Positions 41,663 to 50,835 of a stretch of DNA of 57,586 nt are shown piece after piece. The first letter of the stretch is position 1. Every line of letters begins with the position of its first letter. Below the pieces are notes generated by a model that searched no databases, was not told where the DNA came from, and saw only the letters and a list, made by a program, of their open reading frames with translations. The position numbers and the translations under genes were made by a program. The DNA comes from Micromonospora parva. Its GTDB lineage: Bacteria > Actinomycetota > Actinomycetes > Mycobacteriales > Micromonosporaceae. The stretch spans positions 1 through 57,586 of the forward strand of contig NZ_JNZS01000038.1 in assembly GCF_000718515.1 (NCBI RefSeq), read 5' to 3'.

Positions 41663-42271
41663 GTTTCAGTCCCCCCGTTTCGACTTCCCTCCGTCACATT
41701 CTCGCTTGCCCGAGTGAGCCATTAGCGGCATTCGGAAATAATTGGCCGCGCATTTATCGACGCATTTTCCGACAATGCTCCAGTTGGCCGGAACAGGGGC
41801 GCAACCGACCGGTGTCGTGCGCTTCGCGCCGCTTGAGCGACGCGACGTCGACTGTCCGGATGCCCGCGGGCGCCGGTCCCCGAGGGCGGCCTCGCGGCAC
41901 GGCCGGCCGGGACCGGGCGCGGCCATCGGGTGCGGGGCGCGGGAGGCAGGAGGTCACGGCCGGTGGCGCACCTCGGGGGCGGACTTTTGTCAATTGGAGC
42001 GAAGCTTCTGCCGAACGCGACAAAGCTTTGCCTTCGTCCGAAGGCAAGGGTAAGGTCACGATCCAGATAGAGGGTTGCCCATTCGTCGATCAACTTGCCG
42101 CCACCTGTGCCGGGTCGCCGCGATCCGCCCCCGATGGGTCCGGGCCGCACCCACGAGCCGTCCCTCACCGTCCCGCCGAAGCCCACCGCGGCCGGTTCGG
42201 CGCGCCCGGCAGACGGCAGTCAGGTCGACCTCCGTCGACGGCGTACCAGCCGTCAGGAAGGGACCACCACC
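41663..42271. other. Gene-free divergent region, L,D-transpeptidase to sugar operon
   Basis: About 610 bp with no credible gene; open frames here are Arg/Pro/Gly-rich shadows. The part near 41700-41790 is A/T-richer and probably holds the L,D-transpeptidase promoter. The part 42000-42050 has three neighbouring dyads (annotated separately), upstream of the sugar isomerase operon. Confidence 0.6.
42001..42047. promoter_or_regulatory. Cluster of three dyads upstream of the sugar operon
   Basis: GAAGCTTC (42001-42008) and CAAAGCTTTG (42021-42030) are AAGCTT-centred palindromes with centres 21 bp apart, two helical turns. TTGCCTTCG-TC-CGAAGGCAA (42028-42047) overlaps the second. The arrangement resembles LacI/ROK-type sugar-repressor operators; no regulator gene is adjacent. 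Confidence 0.5.
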
Positions 42272-43225
42272 ATGGATCAACAACTCAACACACCGGCATC
42301 CGAGCCGGTCAGCCGCCGTGGCGTGCTGCGTGCCGCGACCGTCTCCGCGGCTGCCGTCGGCGCCGCCGGTCTGCTCGCCGGCCCGGCCACCGCCGCACCC
42401 GGCGCATCCGGGGCGCAGGCCCAGGGCCGCCGTCGGGTGCCGGTGGACCGGATCAGCATTCAGCTCTACACCCTGCGTGACCAACTCGCCATCGACCTGC
42501 CCGGCACCCTGGACGCGCTGCGCCGGATCGGCTACCGGCGGGTGGAGCACGCCGGTTTCGTCGGCCGCACCGCGGCGCAGTTCCGGGCGGCGCTCGACGA
42601 CGCCGGGCTGCGTTCCACCTCCGGGCACGTCGGCATCCCACAGCCGTTCGACGCCGCCACCTGGGAGCAGGCCCTCGCCGACGCCAACGTGGTGGGCTGC
42701 AAGAAGATCGTCCACCCGTACTTCGGTCGGGACGCGGCCGGTCAGCCGATCCGCGACCCCGCCGTGTACCGGGCCCTGGCTCGCGACCTGAACAAGGCCG
42801 GACGGCTCGCCGAGCGCGCCGGGCTCGAATTCGGCTACCACAACCACCAACTCGAGTTCGTGCCGCTGACCGGGGGCTCGACCGGGTTCGACATCCTCAG
42901 CTCCCAGACCGATCCCCGGCTCGTCCACTTCGAGCTCGACCTCTACTGGACGTGGCGGGGCGCCCACGACCCGGTCGACGTGATCCGGGCCAACCGCGGC
43001 CGGATCCGCCAGGTGCACGTCAAGGACCTCGACGTCGAGGCCGGCTTCGCCGACCTCGGTGACGGCGTCATCGACTTCGGCCGGATCTTCGCCCACGAGC
43101 GGGAGGCCGGCATCGAGGAGTACATCGTGGAGCGTGACGACGCGGGCACCGCGCCGCGCTCCCCCGCCGACGCCCTGGACACCGCCCGCGTCGGCTTCGA
43201 CTACCTCGCCTCACTCCGGTACTGA
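42272..43225 (+). CDS. Tat-exported sugar phosphate isomerase/epimerase-fold protein
   Basis: 317 residues from ATG 42272 behind GGAAGGGA. A twin-arginine signal (SRRGVLRAATVSAAAVG, about 14-30) then a TIM-barrel of the AP-endonuclease-2 (xylose-isomerase-like) family: ISIQLYTLRDQL, FGYHNHQLEF (metal-binding His/Asn-His), FELDLYWTWRGAHDP, VHVKDLDVE and EYIVERDDAG. These acidic and His residues fit the usual divalent metal site. It probably acts on sugars or sugar acids outside the cell or at the membrane. It is 23 nt from a PQQ-type dehydrogenase, a frequent pairing in sugar oxidation/epimerisation loci. Confidence 0.88.
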   Translation: MDQQLNTPASEPVSRRGVLRAATVSAAAVGAAGLLAGPATAAPGASGAQAQGRRRVPVDRISIQLYTLRDQLAIDLPGTLDALRRIGYRRVEHAGFVGRTAAQFRAALDDAGLRSTSGHVGIPQPFDAATWEQALADANVVGCKKIVHPYFGRDAAGQPIRDPAVYRALARDLNKAGRLAERAGLEFGYHNHQLEFVPLTGGSTGFDILSSQTDPRLVHFELDLYWTWRGAHDPVDVIRANRGRIRQVHVKDLDVEAGFADLGDGVIDFGRIFAHEREAGIEEYIVERDDAGTAPRSPADALDTARVGFDYLASLRY

Positions 43226-43248
43226 AAACACCTCGGGGGACACACCTG

Positions 43249-45348
43249 ATGAACAGGACCGCACTCGCGTCCGCCCTGCTGCTGGTGACGGCCGGCCTGG
43301 CCGTGCCGCCGTCGGCGGCGGCCGCCGCGCCGGCCGCGCCGCCGGACAGCAGCTTCCAGAAAGTGACACTCAACGACTTCCCGGGCGAGCCGATCAGCCT
43401 CGCCGTGCTGCCCGACCTGCGGGTGCTGCACACCTCCCGCACCGGTGAGGTCCGCATCCACGACCCGCGCACCGGGCTGAACACCCTCGCCGCCGACATC
43501 CCGGTGTACGAGCACGACGAGGAGGGGTTGCAGGGGGTCGCCATCGACCCGAACTTCGCCCAGAACAAGTGGGTGTACCTCTACTACTCGCCGCCGATGG
43601 ACACCCCGGTGGACGACCCGGCGACCCCCGACGTCAACGAGGGGGACGCGCCGGAGACCGGCACCGCGGCGGACTGGCAGCGGTTCAAGGGCGCGCTGCG
43701 GTTGTCCCGGTTCAAGCTGGACGGGATGCGGCTGAACCTCGCCAGCGAGCAGCAGATCATCGAGGTGCCGACCGACCGGGGCATCTGCTGCCACGTCGGT
43801 GGTCAGATCGACTTCGACAGCAAGGGCAACCTGTACCTGTCGACCGGCGACGACACCAACCCGTTCGCCTCCGACGGCTACATCCCGATCGACGAGCGGG
43901 CCGACCGTAACCCGGCGTACGACGCCCAGCGCACCTCCGCCAACACCAACGACCTGCGCGGCAAGTTGCTGCGCATCAAGCCGAAGGCCGGTGGTGGTTA
44001 CACGGTCCCGGCCGGCAACCTGTTCAAGCCCGGCACGGCGCAGACCCGCCCGGAGATCTACGCGATGGGGCTGCGCAACGCGTTCCGGTTCGCCGTCGAC
44101 AGGCGCACCGACAACGTGTACCTGGGCGACTACTCCCCCGACGCCTCCAACCCGAACCCGGAGCGCGGGCCGGCCGGACACGGCCGGTGGATGATGATCG
44201 ACAAGCCGGCGAACTACGGCTGGCCGTACTGCGTGACGCCGACGATCGCCTACCGCGACTACGACTTCGCCACCGGCCAGTCCGGCAAGAAGTTCAACTG
44301 CGCGCGCCCGGTCAACGACTCACCGCACAACACCGGCAAGCGGCAGCTGCCGCCGGTCGAGCAGCCGCAGGTCTGGTACCCGTCCACGGCCTCGGCTGAG
44401 TTCCCGCAGCTGGGCACCGGCGGTATCGGTCCGATGGGCGGCCCGGCATACGACTACGACGGGACCAGCACCTCACGGACCCGCTGGCCGGCCTACTACG
44501 ACGGGGTTCCGCTGTTCTACGAGTGGACCCGCGACTACATCAAGGAGTTCCGCCTCGACTCCGACGGCGACGTCACCGACATCCGCCCGGTGGTGCCGTC
44601 GCTGGTGGTGGACAACCCGATGGACATGGAGTTCGGCCCGGACGGCGCGCTCTACGTGCTCGAGTACGGCGACGGCTACTTCGCCGAGAACCCGGACGCG
44701 CAGCTGTCCCGGATCGACTTCGTCCGGGGCAACCGGACCCCGATCCCGAAGATCAGTGGTACGCCGACCGTGGGCCAGGCCCCGCTGACCGTCGCGTTCT
44801 CCAGCGCCGGCACGACCGACCCGGACGGCGACAAGCTGAGCTACGCGTGGGACTTCAACGCGGACGGCTCGGTGGACAGCACCGCGCCGAACGCGAGCTG
44901 GACGTTCCCGGAGAACGGCTCGTACACGCCGACGCTGAAGGTGACCGACCGCACCGGCCGTTCCGCCTCGGCCACCCTGCCCCTGGTGGTCGGGCCGACC
45001 GCGCCGATCGTCGAGTTCGTCGCCCCGGTGGCCGGTCAGCCGTTCGAGTTCGGGCAGACGGTCGCCTACGAGGTGAAGGTCACCGACGACCTGCCGGTGG
45101 ACTGCTCCCGGGTGAAGGTCACCTACGTGCTCGGGCACGACGAGCACGGGCACCCGCTCTCCACCTCGACGGGTTGCAGTGGGACCATCCCCACCTTCCT
45201 GGACGGTGGGCACAGCGGCGCTGACAACCTGACCGCGGTGTTCGTCGCGGAGTACACCGACGCGCCGACCGACCCGGGTGTACCCCCGCAGTCCGGCTCG
45301 GCGACGGTCGTGCTGGACCCGACCCCGGTGGCCGGCCTGGCCGGCTGA
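43249..45348 (+). CDS. Secreted PQQ-type sugar (glucose/sorbosone) dehydrogenase with PKD domain
   Basis: 699 residues. A Sec signal (1-28) precedes a six-bladed propeller of the soluble glucose dehydrogenase/sorbosone dehydrogenase type (about 35-500): EEGLQGVAIDPNF (catalytic-loop region), HVGGQIDFDSKGNLYLSTGD, GLRNAFRFAVD and NYGWPYC. A PKD-like Ig domain (about 510-590) and a C-terminal beta domain follow. The same architecture is seen in actinobacterial ThuA-associated proteins. It is cotranscribed with the Tat isomerase-fold protein. It would oxidise extracellular sugars with PQQ; no PQQ synthesis genes lie in the window. Confidence 0.88.
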   Translation: MNRTALASALLLVTAGLAVPPSAAAAAPAAPPDSSFQKVTLNDFPGEPISLAVLPDLRVLHTSRTGEVRIHDPRTGLNTLAADIPVYEHDEEGLQGVAIDPNFAQNKWVYLYYSPPMDTPVDDPATPDVNEGDAPETGTAADWQRFKGALRLSRFKLDGMRLNLASEQQIIEVPTDRGICCHVGGQIDFDSKGNLYLSTGDDTNPFASDGYIPIDERADRNPAYDAQRTSANTNDLRGKLLRIKPKAGGGYTVPAGNLFKPGTAQTRPEIYAMGLRNAFRFAVDRRTDNVYLGDYSPDASNPNPERGPAGHGRWMMIDKPANYGWPYCVTPTIAYRDYDFATGQSGKKFNCARPVNDSPHNTGKRQLPPVEQPQVWYPSTASAEFPQLGTGGIGPMGGPAYDYDGTSTSRTRWPAYYDGVPLFYEWTRDYIKEFRLDSDGDVTDIRPVVPSLVVDNPMDMEFGPDGALYVLEYGDGYFAENPDAQLSRIDFVRGNRTPIPKISGTPTVGQAPLTVAFSSAGTTDPDGDKLSYAWDFNADGSVDSTAPNASWTFPENGSYTPTLKVTDRTGRSASATLPLVVGPTAPIVEFVAPVAGQPFEFGQTVAYEVKVTDDLPVDCSRVKVTYVLGHDEHGHPLSTSTGCSGTIPTFLDGGHSGADNLTAVFVAEYTDAPTDPGVPPQSGSATVVLDPTPVAGLAG

Positions 45349-45368
45349 CCAGTTCCACAGCGTGACAG

Positions 45369-45402
45369 CGGCGGCGGTCGGAGCGTTCCGGCCGCCGCCG
45401 CC
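45369..45402. terminator. Hairpin between the sugar dehydrogenase and beta-helix genes
   Basis: A GCGGCGGTCGG-type left arm pairs with CCGGCCGCCGC with one mismatch and a 6-nt loop, between convergent stops at 45348 and 45409. Confidence 0.6.
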
Positions 45403-45408
45403 CGTCGG

Positions 45409-47094
45409 TCAGCTCCAGTCGCTGTCGACGTGGTTGTCACGCCAGCGTCCACCCACTGGCGGGGTGTCCAGCCGCATCCCCTCCTCGGCGTTGCCGGCGA
45501 GGTCGTTGTCCTCGACCCGGCAGTCCACGCAACTGCCCCGATCGGTGATCCACAGCCCGTGCGTCTGGGTCTGGTTGTCGTGGTTGTCCCAGATCCGGTT
45601 TCCGCGGATGGTGGCCGAGTCGAACGGCGCGTTGATGGTGATGCCGGCCCGCTGCCCGGGTGCGGGGTCGAGTTCGTACGCACAGCCCGGCGGCGGCACG
45701 TCTCCGCTCCACGCGCTGAACGCGTCCGGGCGGACCGGGGCCAGGGTGAGTTCGTCGCCGGTGTTGGCGGCGACAGTGGCCACCGACCGACCGACCCGCA
45801 GGATCTTGCCGCGGTGCCCGTCGTGCGGCCAGTCGGCGGTGCGGTCCACCAGGCTCCGCTCGCTGTAGCGGACGGCCTCGCCCGCGCCGCCGGCGGCCCG
45901 GCCGTACTGCCGCCCGTTGTTGCGGATCCGGTTGTTGAGCAGCACCGCGTCGCTCATCTGGTGGTCGATCCGGACCGCGTCGAGGCCGTTGCCCCAGAAC
46001 TCGTTGCTCTCGATCACCACGTCCCGGACCGGGCCCTGGTAACCGCGCCCGAGATCGCGGGAGTGGTAACCGTGCTGGCCGTTGCCGCTGATCCGGTTGC
46101 CCCGGACGAGGTACGGTCCGGGGCTGTTGCCGATGCTGATCCCGTCGCGCAGGTTGCCGTCGATGACGCAGTCGGTGACGAGTCCGCCCCGCCCGGCCAC
46201 CGTGGAGGTGCCCTGCGACGACACGTCGAAGCCGGCCTCCAGGTTTCCGGTCATCGTGCAGGCGGAGACGATCAGGCCGTCGGCGCCCCAGTCGGAGATG
46301 CCGAAGCGGTTGCCCTGGCTGTGGCAGCCGATGATGCGGTAGCCGCGCGGTGGGGTCCAGTAGTCCTTCTGCAGCTCCAGGAAGATGCCGTTGGTGCCGT
46401 TGGCCAGGGCGGTGCAGTTGGCGATGGTCAACCGCTCCACCGGTCCCCAGCCACCGATGCCGATCCCGATGCCGGCGCCGCCCATCTGCTCGCCGTTGTC
46501 CAGTCGGCCACAGCCGACCACCACCACCCCGTCGATCAGGGAGTCCTGGAGGAAGTCGCAGCCCAGGCCGCTGGCCGCGGTGTGGTGGATGTAGAGGTTG
46601 CGGAAGACGCCGCGCACCACGTACTGCAGGCCGAGGCCCTTGGCCAGGTAGTTGTACTCGGCCATGGCGACGGCGGAGCCGTCGATCTGGAAGTCGGCGA
46701 AGGTGCAGTCCGCGATGTGCCGGTCCCGGTCGGCGCCGTGCTGCACCGTGGTCCAGAAGGCCAACGGGGTCGGGTCGGCCCGGTTGCCCTCGTTGCTGAG
46801 CATGAACCGGGTCGCCGCCGGGCCGGCCCCGATCAGCGACACCCCGCTGCGCCACACCGTGCCGGCGTCGCGGATCGAGTAGATGCCCGGCGGGCAGTAG
46901 ATCACCCGGGCCCGCCCGTCGGAGGCGTACCCGGCGCCGAGCCGGTCCACCAGGGCGGCCAGCGCCGGCTGGTCGTTGGTGGAGCCGTCGCCGGTCAGCC
47001 CGTACTCCAGGGCGTCGCAGTAGAGCGGCGCGCCGGCCGCGGCGGGCCGTCGCACCCGGACCGAGTTCAGTAGCAGCTCGTTCGCCACGGCCAC
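45409..47094 (-). CDS. Large right-handed parallel beta-helix protein
   Basis: 561 residues from GTG 47094, with AGGGAG seven bases upstream. No signal peptide is evident at this start. The N-terminus has a pectate-lyase_3-like entry (CDALEYGLTGDGSTNDQPAL, about 24-43, then VIYCPPGIYSI), typical of phage-tail-spike/polygalacturonase-fold proteins. More than a dozen rungs follow (NCTALANGTNGIFLEL, GCHSQGNRFGISDWG, NRISGNGQHGYHSRD). It probably binds or cleaves a polysaccharide; no catalytic set can be assigned. Related in fold, not sequence, to the Tat beta-helix protein at 23937. Confidence 0.82.
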   Translation of the reverse strand: MAVANELLLNSVRVRRPAAAGAPLYCDALEYGLTGDGSTNDQPALAALVDRLGAGYASDGRARVIYCPPGIYSIRDAGTVWRSGVSLIGAGPAATRFMLSNEGNRADPTPLAFWTTVQHGADRDRHIADCTFADFQIDGSAVAMAEYNYLAKGLGLQYVVRGVFRNLYIHHTAASGLGCDFLQDSLIDGVVVVGCGRLDNGEQMGGAGIGIGIGGWGPVERLTIANCTALANGTNGIFLELQKDYWTPPRGYRIIGCHSQGNRFGISDWGADGLIVSACTMTGNLEAGFDVSSQGTSTVAGRGGLVTDCVIDGNLRDGISIGNSPGPYLVRGNRISGNGQHGYHSRDLGRGYQGPVRDVVIESNEFWGNGLDAVRIDHQMSDAVLLNNRIRNNGRQYGRAAGGAGEAVRYSERSLVDRTADWPHDGHRGKILRVGRSVATVAANTGDELTLAPVRPDAFSAWSGDVPPPGCAYELDPAPGQRAGITINAPFDSATIRGNRIWDNHDNQTQTHGLWITDRGSCVDCRVEDNDLAGNAEEGMRLDTPPVGGRWRDNHVDSDWS

Positions 47095-47222
47095 AGGCCG
47101 GCTCCCTTCGACGCGTTCGGTGCGCTCCGGCGGGGCCGACTTCCCCCTGACACCGCCGGGAAACCCCCGGGCGTGCGCCGGCCCCGGCGCCGCACGGGCG
47201 ACACCGGGGCCAGGGGTACGCG

Positions 47223-48566
47223 TCAGACGGCGGCGATCAGCAGCACCGGGCGCTCCACACAGTCGGCGACGTGGCGCAGGAAGCCACCGGCCACCCCGCC
47301 GTCGCAGACCCGGTGATCGAAGGTGAGGCTGAGCTGGGTCACCTTGCGGACGGCGAGCTGCCCGTCGACCACCCACGGCTTGTCCACGATCCGCCCGACC
47401 CCGAGCAGGGCCGCCTCGGGGTGGTTGATGATCGGCGTGGAGCCGTCGACGCCGAACACCCCGTAGTTGTTCAGCGTGAAGGTGCCACCGGTCAGCCGGG
47501 CCGGGGGCAGGCTGCCGGCCCGCGCGGCGGCGGTGGTCGCCGCCAGTTCGGCGGCCAGTTCGGCGGTGGTGAGCCGCTGGGCGTCGCGCAGCACCGGCAC
47601 CAGCAGCCCCCGGTCGGTCTGCGCGGCGATGCCGAGGTGCACCCCGGCGGACTGGACGATCCGCTGCCCCTCGGTGTCGACCCGGGCGTTGAGCTGCGGG
47701 AACCGGCGCAGCCCGCTGAGGCAGATCCGGGCCAGCAGGGCCAGGATGCTGACCGGCGCGTCGGGCGTCGCCGCGTTGATCGCCGCGCGGGTCTCCAGCA
47801 GCCCGGTGGCGTCCACGTCGACCCAGATGGTCACCTCGGGGATCTCCCGCCGGCTGCGGGAGAGCTTGTCGGCGATCACCTTGCGCACGCCGGTGAGCGG
47901 CACGATCACGTCGCCGTCCCCGGTCGGCGCGAGGGCGACGTGCGGGTCGGGCACGGCGGCGAGCCGGGCGGCGGGGGCGGCCAGCGCGGCCTCCACGTCG
48001 GCGCGGCGGATCACCCCGCCGGGCCCGGTGCCCCGCACGGTGCCGAGGTCGACGCCGTGCTCGCGGGCCAGCCGCCGCACGATCGGCGAGATGACCAGAG
48101 CGGAGGGCGATGGTGCCGGGTCGCCGGTCGGGCCACCGGCAACCGCGCCGGTCGGTGCGGTGTCGGCCGGTTCGGGGGCGACCGTCAGGCGGGGCCGACG
48201 CCGACGGCGGGTGGTGGTGCCGTGGCCCGTGCCGTACCCGATCAGCACGTTGCCAGACCCGGCCCGCTCCTCCTCGCGGTAGGTGGCGTGCCCGGCGGGC
48301 TCGTCGCCCCCGTCCAACGGCGCGATGGTGATCAGCGGCTGGCCGACCGGGCGTACCTCACCGGCCGCGCCGTGCAGGGTGACCACCCGCCCGGCGTACG
48401 GGCAGGGCACGTCGACGACGGCCTTGGCGGTCTCCACCTCGACCACGCTCTGGTCGACGGTGACGATGTCTCCCACGGCGACCCGCCACTCGACGATCTC
48501 GGCCTCGCTCAGCCCTTCGCCCAGGTCGGGCAGGAGGAAGACCTGCGTCCGTTCGACGGTGGTCAT
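47223..48566 (-). CDS. bkdC: Dihydrolipoamide acyltransferase (E2) of a 2-oxoacid dehydrogenase
   Basis: 447 residues, ATG overlapping the E1beta stop by 4 nt. One lipoyl domain (about 8-85, lipoyl Lys48 in VEVETAKAVVD), a basic linker, a peripheral subunit-binding domain (about 160-200, ISPIVRRLAREHGVDL), then the acyltransferase domain with the catalytic HxxxD motif in FDHRVCDGG near the C-terminus. Together with E1alpha and E1beta it forms the branched-chain (Bkd) complex. Branched-chain rather than pyruvate is inferred from the E1 type and the Lrp regulator. No E3 gene is nearby. Confidence 0.92.
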   Translation of the reverse strand: MTTVERTQVFLLPDLGEGLSEAEIVEWRVAVGDIVTVDQSVVEVETAKAVVDVPCPYAGRVVTLHGAAGEVRPVGQPLITIAPLDGGDEPAGHATYREEERAGSGNVLIGYGTGHGTTTRRRRRPRLTVAPEPADTAPTGAVAGGPTGDPAPSPSALVISPIVRRLAREHGVDLGTVRGTGPGGVIRRADVEAALAAPAARLAAVPDPHVALAPTGDGDVIVPLTGVRKVIADKLSRSRREIPEVTIWVDVDATGLLETRAAINAATPDAPVSILALLARICLSGLRRFPQLNARVDTEGQRIVQSAGVHLGIAAQTDRGLLVPVLRDAQRLTTAELAAELAATTAAARAGSLPPARLTGGTFTLNNYGVFGVDGSTPIINHPEAALLGVGRIVDKPWVVDGQLAVRKVTQLSLTFDHRVCDGGVAGGFLRHVADCVERPVLLIAAV

Positions 48567-49564
48567 GCCGCCGCCCAACGCGCGTCCGGCTGGTCGTCCC
48601 ACTGCAGGCGGGCCACCGCGTCGAGCACCCGGTCCACGCCGGGCAGGTGGGTGTGCTCCAGCATCGGCGCCGGGTACGGGATGTCCAGCCCGGCGACCCG
48701 CAGCACCGGGGCGTGCAGCGCGTGGAAGCAGCGCTCCTGCACCCGGGCGGCGATCTCCGCGCCGACGCCCGCGAAGCCGGGCGCCTCCTGGATCACCACG
48801 CACCGGCCGGTCCGCCGGACCGAGGCGGTGATGGTGGCGTCGTCGAACGGCACGATCGTGCGCACGTCGACGACCTCCAGGTCCCACCCCTCCTCGCGGG
48901 CGGCCTCGGCGGCCTCCAGCGCGACCGGCACCGCCGGCCCGTACGCCACCAGCGTGGCGTCCCGACCGGGGCGGCGCACGACGGCCCGGCCGAACGGCTC
49001 GGTGCGGGCCGGGAGAGACGCGTCGGCGCTGGCGAAGTAGAGCTTCTTGGGCTCCATGAAGACCACCGGGTCGGGGTCGTCGATCGCCTCGCGCAGCAGC
49101 GAGTACGCGTCGTCGACGGTGGCCGGCGTGACCACCTTCAGCCCTGGGGTGTGCGCGTAGTACGCCTCGGACGAGTCGCAGTGGTGCTCGACCCCGCCGA
49201 TCCCGCCCGCGTACGGCACCCGGATGACGATCGGCACGCTCAGCGCGCCCCGGGTGCGGTTGCGCAGCTTCGCCACGTGCGAGGCGATCTGCTCGAACGC
49301 CGGGTACGCGAACGCGTCGAACTGCATCTCGACCACCGGGCGCAGGCCGGAGATGGCCAGGCCGACGGCGAAGCCGACGATGCCGGCCTCGGCGAGGGGG
49401 GTGTCGAAGCAGCGCTTGTCGCCGAAGCGGGCCTGCAGGCCGTCGGTGATCCGGAAGACGCCGCCGAGCGCGCCGACGTCCTCGCCGAAGACGACGACCC
49501 GGTCGTCGGCGGCGAGCGCGTCGGCGAGCGCGGTGTTGAGCGCCTTCGCCATGGTGGTGGCCAT
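48563..49564 (-). CDS. bkdB: Branched-chain 2-oxoacid dehydrogenase E1 beta subunit
   Basis: 333 residues. A transketolase-like pyrimidine-binding domain (about 3-180: FGEDVGALGGVFRIT, FDTPLAEAGIVGFAVG, MQFDAFAYPAFEQI) and a C-terminal transketolase domain (about 200-320). It pairs with E1alpha to decarboxylate branched-chain 2-oxoacids with thiamine diphosphate. The start shares one nucleotide with the E1alpha stop (TGATG) and the end overlaps E2 by 4 nt, so the trio is a tightly coupled operon. Confidence 0.94.
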   Translation of the reverse strand: MATTMAKALNTALADALAADDRVVVFGEDVGALGGVFRITDGLQARFGDKRCFDTPLAEAGIVGFAVGLAISGLRPVVEMQFDAFAYPAFEQIASHVAKLRNRTRGALSVPIVIRVPYAGGIGGVEHHCDSSEAYYAHTPGLKVVTPATVDDAYSLLREAIDDPDPVVFMEPKKLYFASADASLPARTEPFGRAVVRRPGRDATLVAYGPAVPVALEAAEAAREEGWDLEVVDVRTIVPFDDATITASVRRTGRCVVIQEAPGFAGVGAEIAARVQERCFHALHAPVLRVAGLDIPYPAPMLEHTHLPGVDRVLDAVARLQWDDQPDARWAAA

Positions 49565-50730
49565 CAGGCGTCACCCTCCTCGGCGCGGGCGGCGGCCAGT
49601 TCGGCGCGGACCTGCTCACGCTGTTCGATCAGCTGCGGGGTGGGTTCGGCGTAGACGTGGTCGAAGAGGCTCAGCGGGTCGACAGCGGGCTGCGCGTTCA
49701 TCCGGGTCCGCAGGTCCGCCGCGTACGCCTCGGCCTGCTCGGCGATCTCGGCGACCGCCGCGTCGTCGAGCACGCCGCGGGCGCGCAGGTAGGTCTCCAG
49801 CCGGGCGATCGGGTCCCGGTCCCGCCAGGCGTCGACCTCGGCGCCGTCGCGGTAGCGGCTGGCGTCGTCGGCGTTCGTGTGCGGTTCCATCCGGTAGGTG
49901 TGCGCCTCGACCAGGAACGGTCCCTTGCCGGCCCGGGCGTGGGCGACCGCGCGGGTGAGCACGGCGAGCACCGCTACCGGGTCGTTGCCGTCGACCTGCT
50001 CGCTGGGTACGCCGTAGCCGACGCCCTTGTAGGCCAGCGACGGCGCGGCGGTCTGCCGGGACAGCGGGACGCTGATCGCGTACTTGTTGTTCTGCACGAA
50101 GTAGACCACCGGCGCCTTGAACACGGCGGCGAAGTTGACCCCCTCGTGGAAGTCGCCCTCGCTGGTGGCGCCGTCGCCGATGAAGGCCAGCGCCACGGTG
50201 TCGCGACCCTGGTACGCCTCACCGTGGGCCAGCCCGGCGGCGTGCACGCACTGGGTGGCGAGCGGGGTGCACTGCGGTGCGGTGCGTACCTCGGTCGGGT
50301 CGTAGCCGCAGTGCCAGTCGCCGCGCAGCAGGGTGAGCACCTCGACCGGGTCGATGCCCCGGGCAACCAGCGCCATCGACTCGCGGTACGTGGGGAAGAC
50401 CCAGTCGGTGTCGCGGACTGCGAGGACCGCGCCGACCTGGCACGCCTCCTGGCCTCGCGAGGACGGGTAGACGGCGAGCCGGCCCTGCTTGGTCAGGGCG
50501 GTCGCCTGGGTGTCGAATCGCCGGCCGAGCACCATCCGGCGGTACAGCTCGTGCAGCACCTCGGCGGCTGGTTCGGGGTAGTCGGCGCGGGCGGGCAGCG
50601 GCATGCCGTCCTGGGCGAGCAGGCGGACCGGCTCGGCGTCCGGCAGCAACGAGCGGGCCGGGTCGGGCGGGGTGACCGTTCGACGGGCGCGCGGGGATGC
50701 CCTGCGGACCGCCTGGGGAGTGGTCGTCAC
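49564..50730 (-). CDS. bkdA: Branched-chain 2-oxoacid dehydrogenase E1 alpha subunit
   Basis: 388 residues from GTG 50730 with AGGAGG seven bases upstream. The thiamine diphosphate motif is GDGATSEGDFHEGVNFAA ... NNKYAIS (about 190-230). The phosphorylation-loop-equivalent region, EAHTYRMEPHTNADDASRYR, is conserved. The sequence TPLATQCVHAAGLAHG is more like BkdA1 than pyruvate dehydrogenase E1alpha. It makes branched-chain acyl-CoA, the starter for iso/anteiso fatty acids. It is divergent from an Lrp/AsnC regulator. Confidence 0.93.
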   Translation of the reverse strand: MTTTPQAVRRASPRARRTVTPPDPARSLLPDAEPVRLLAQDGMPLPARADYPEPAAEVLHELYRRMVLGRRFDTQATALTKQGRLAVYPSSRGQEACQVGAVLAVRDTDWVFPTYRESMALVARGIDPVEVLTLLRGDWHCGYDPTEVRTAPQCTPLATQCVHAAGLAHGEAYQGRDTVALAFIGDGATSEGDFHEGVNFAAVFKAPVVYFVQNNKYAISVPLSRQTAAPSLAYKGVGYGVPSEQVDGNDPVAVLAVLTRAVAHARAGKGPFLVEAHTYRMEPHTNADDASRYRDGAEVDAWRDRDPIARLETYLRARGVLDDAAVAEIAEQAEAYAADLRTRMNAQPAVDPLSLFDHVYAEPTPQLIEQREQVRAELAAARAEEGDA

Positions 50731-50781
50731 GGCGGAACCTCCTGGGACGTGTGGTGAGCCTATGCTTCCGCTTGTGGATGA

Positions 50782-50790
50782 TTGACTCAA
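50782..50790. promoter_or_regulatory. TTGACTCAA dyad in the bkd/Lrp divergent region
   Basis: TTGA-C-TCAA is a perfect 4+1+4 dyad in the only A/T-richer part of the 105-nt divergent spacer. It is a candidate core half of an Lrp-type operator controlling the bkd operon and the regulator. The flanks are not clearly symmetric. Confidence 0.35.
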
Positions 50791-50835
50791 GATCGACACA
50801 GAAGGCGGGACGGTTGGCATGCGGAGGGCCCAGTA

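Noticed and set aside
42056..43096. A 346-codon minus-strand frame opposite the isomerase gene.
   Set aside because: A shadow: no domain signature, and the plus strand has a Tat signal and metal-site motifs.
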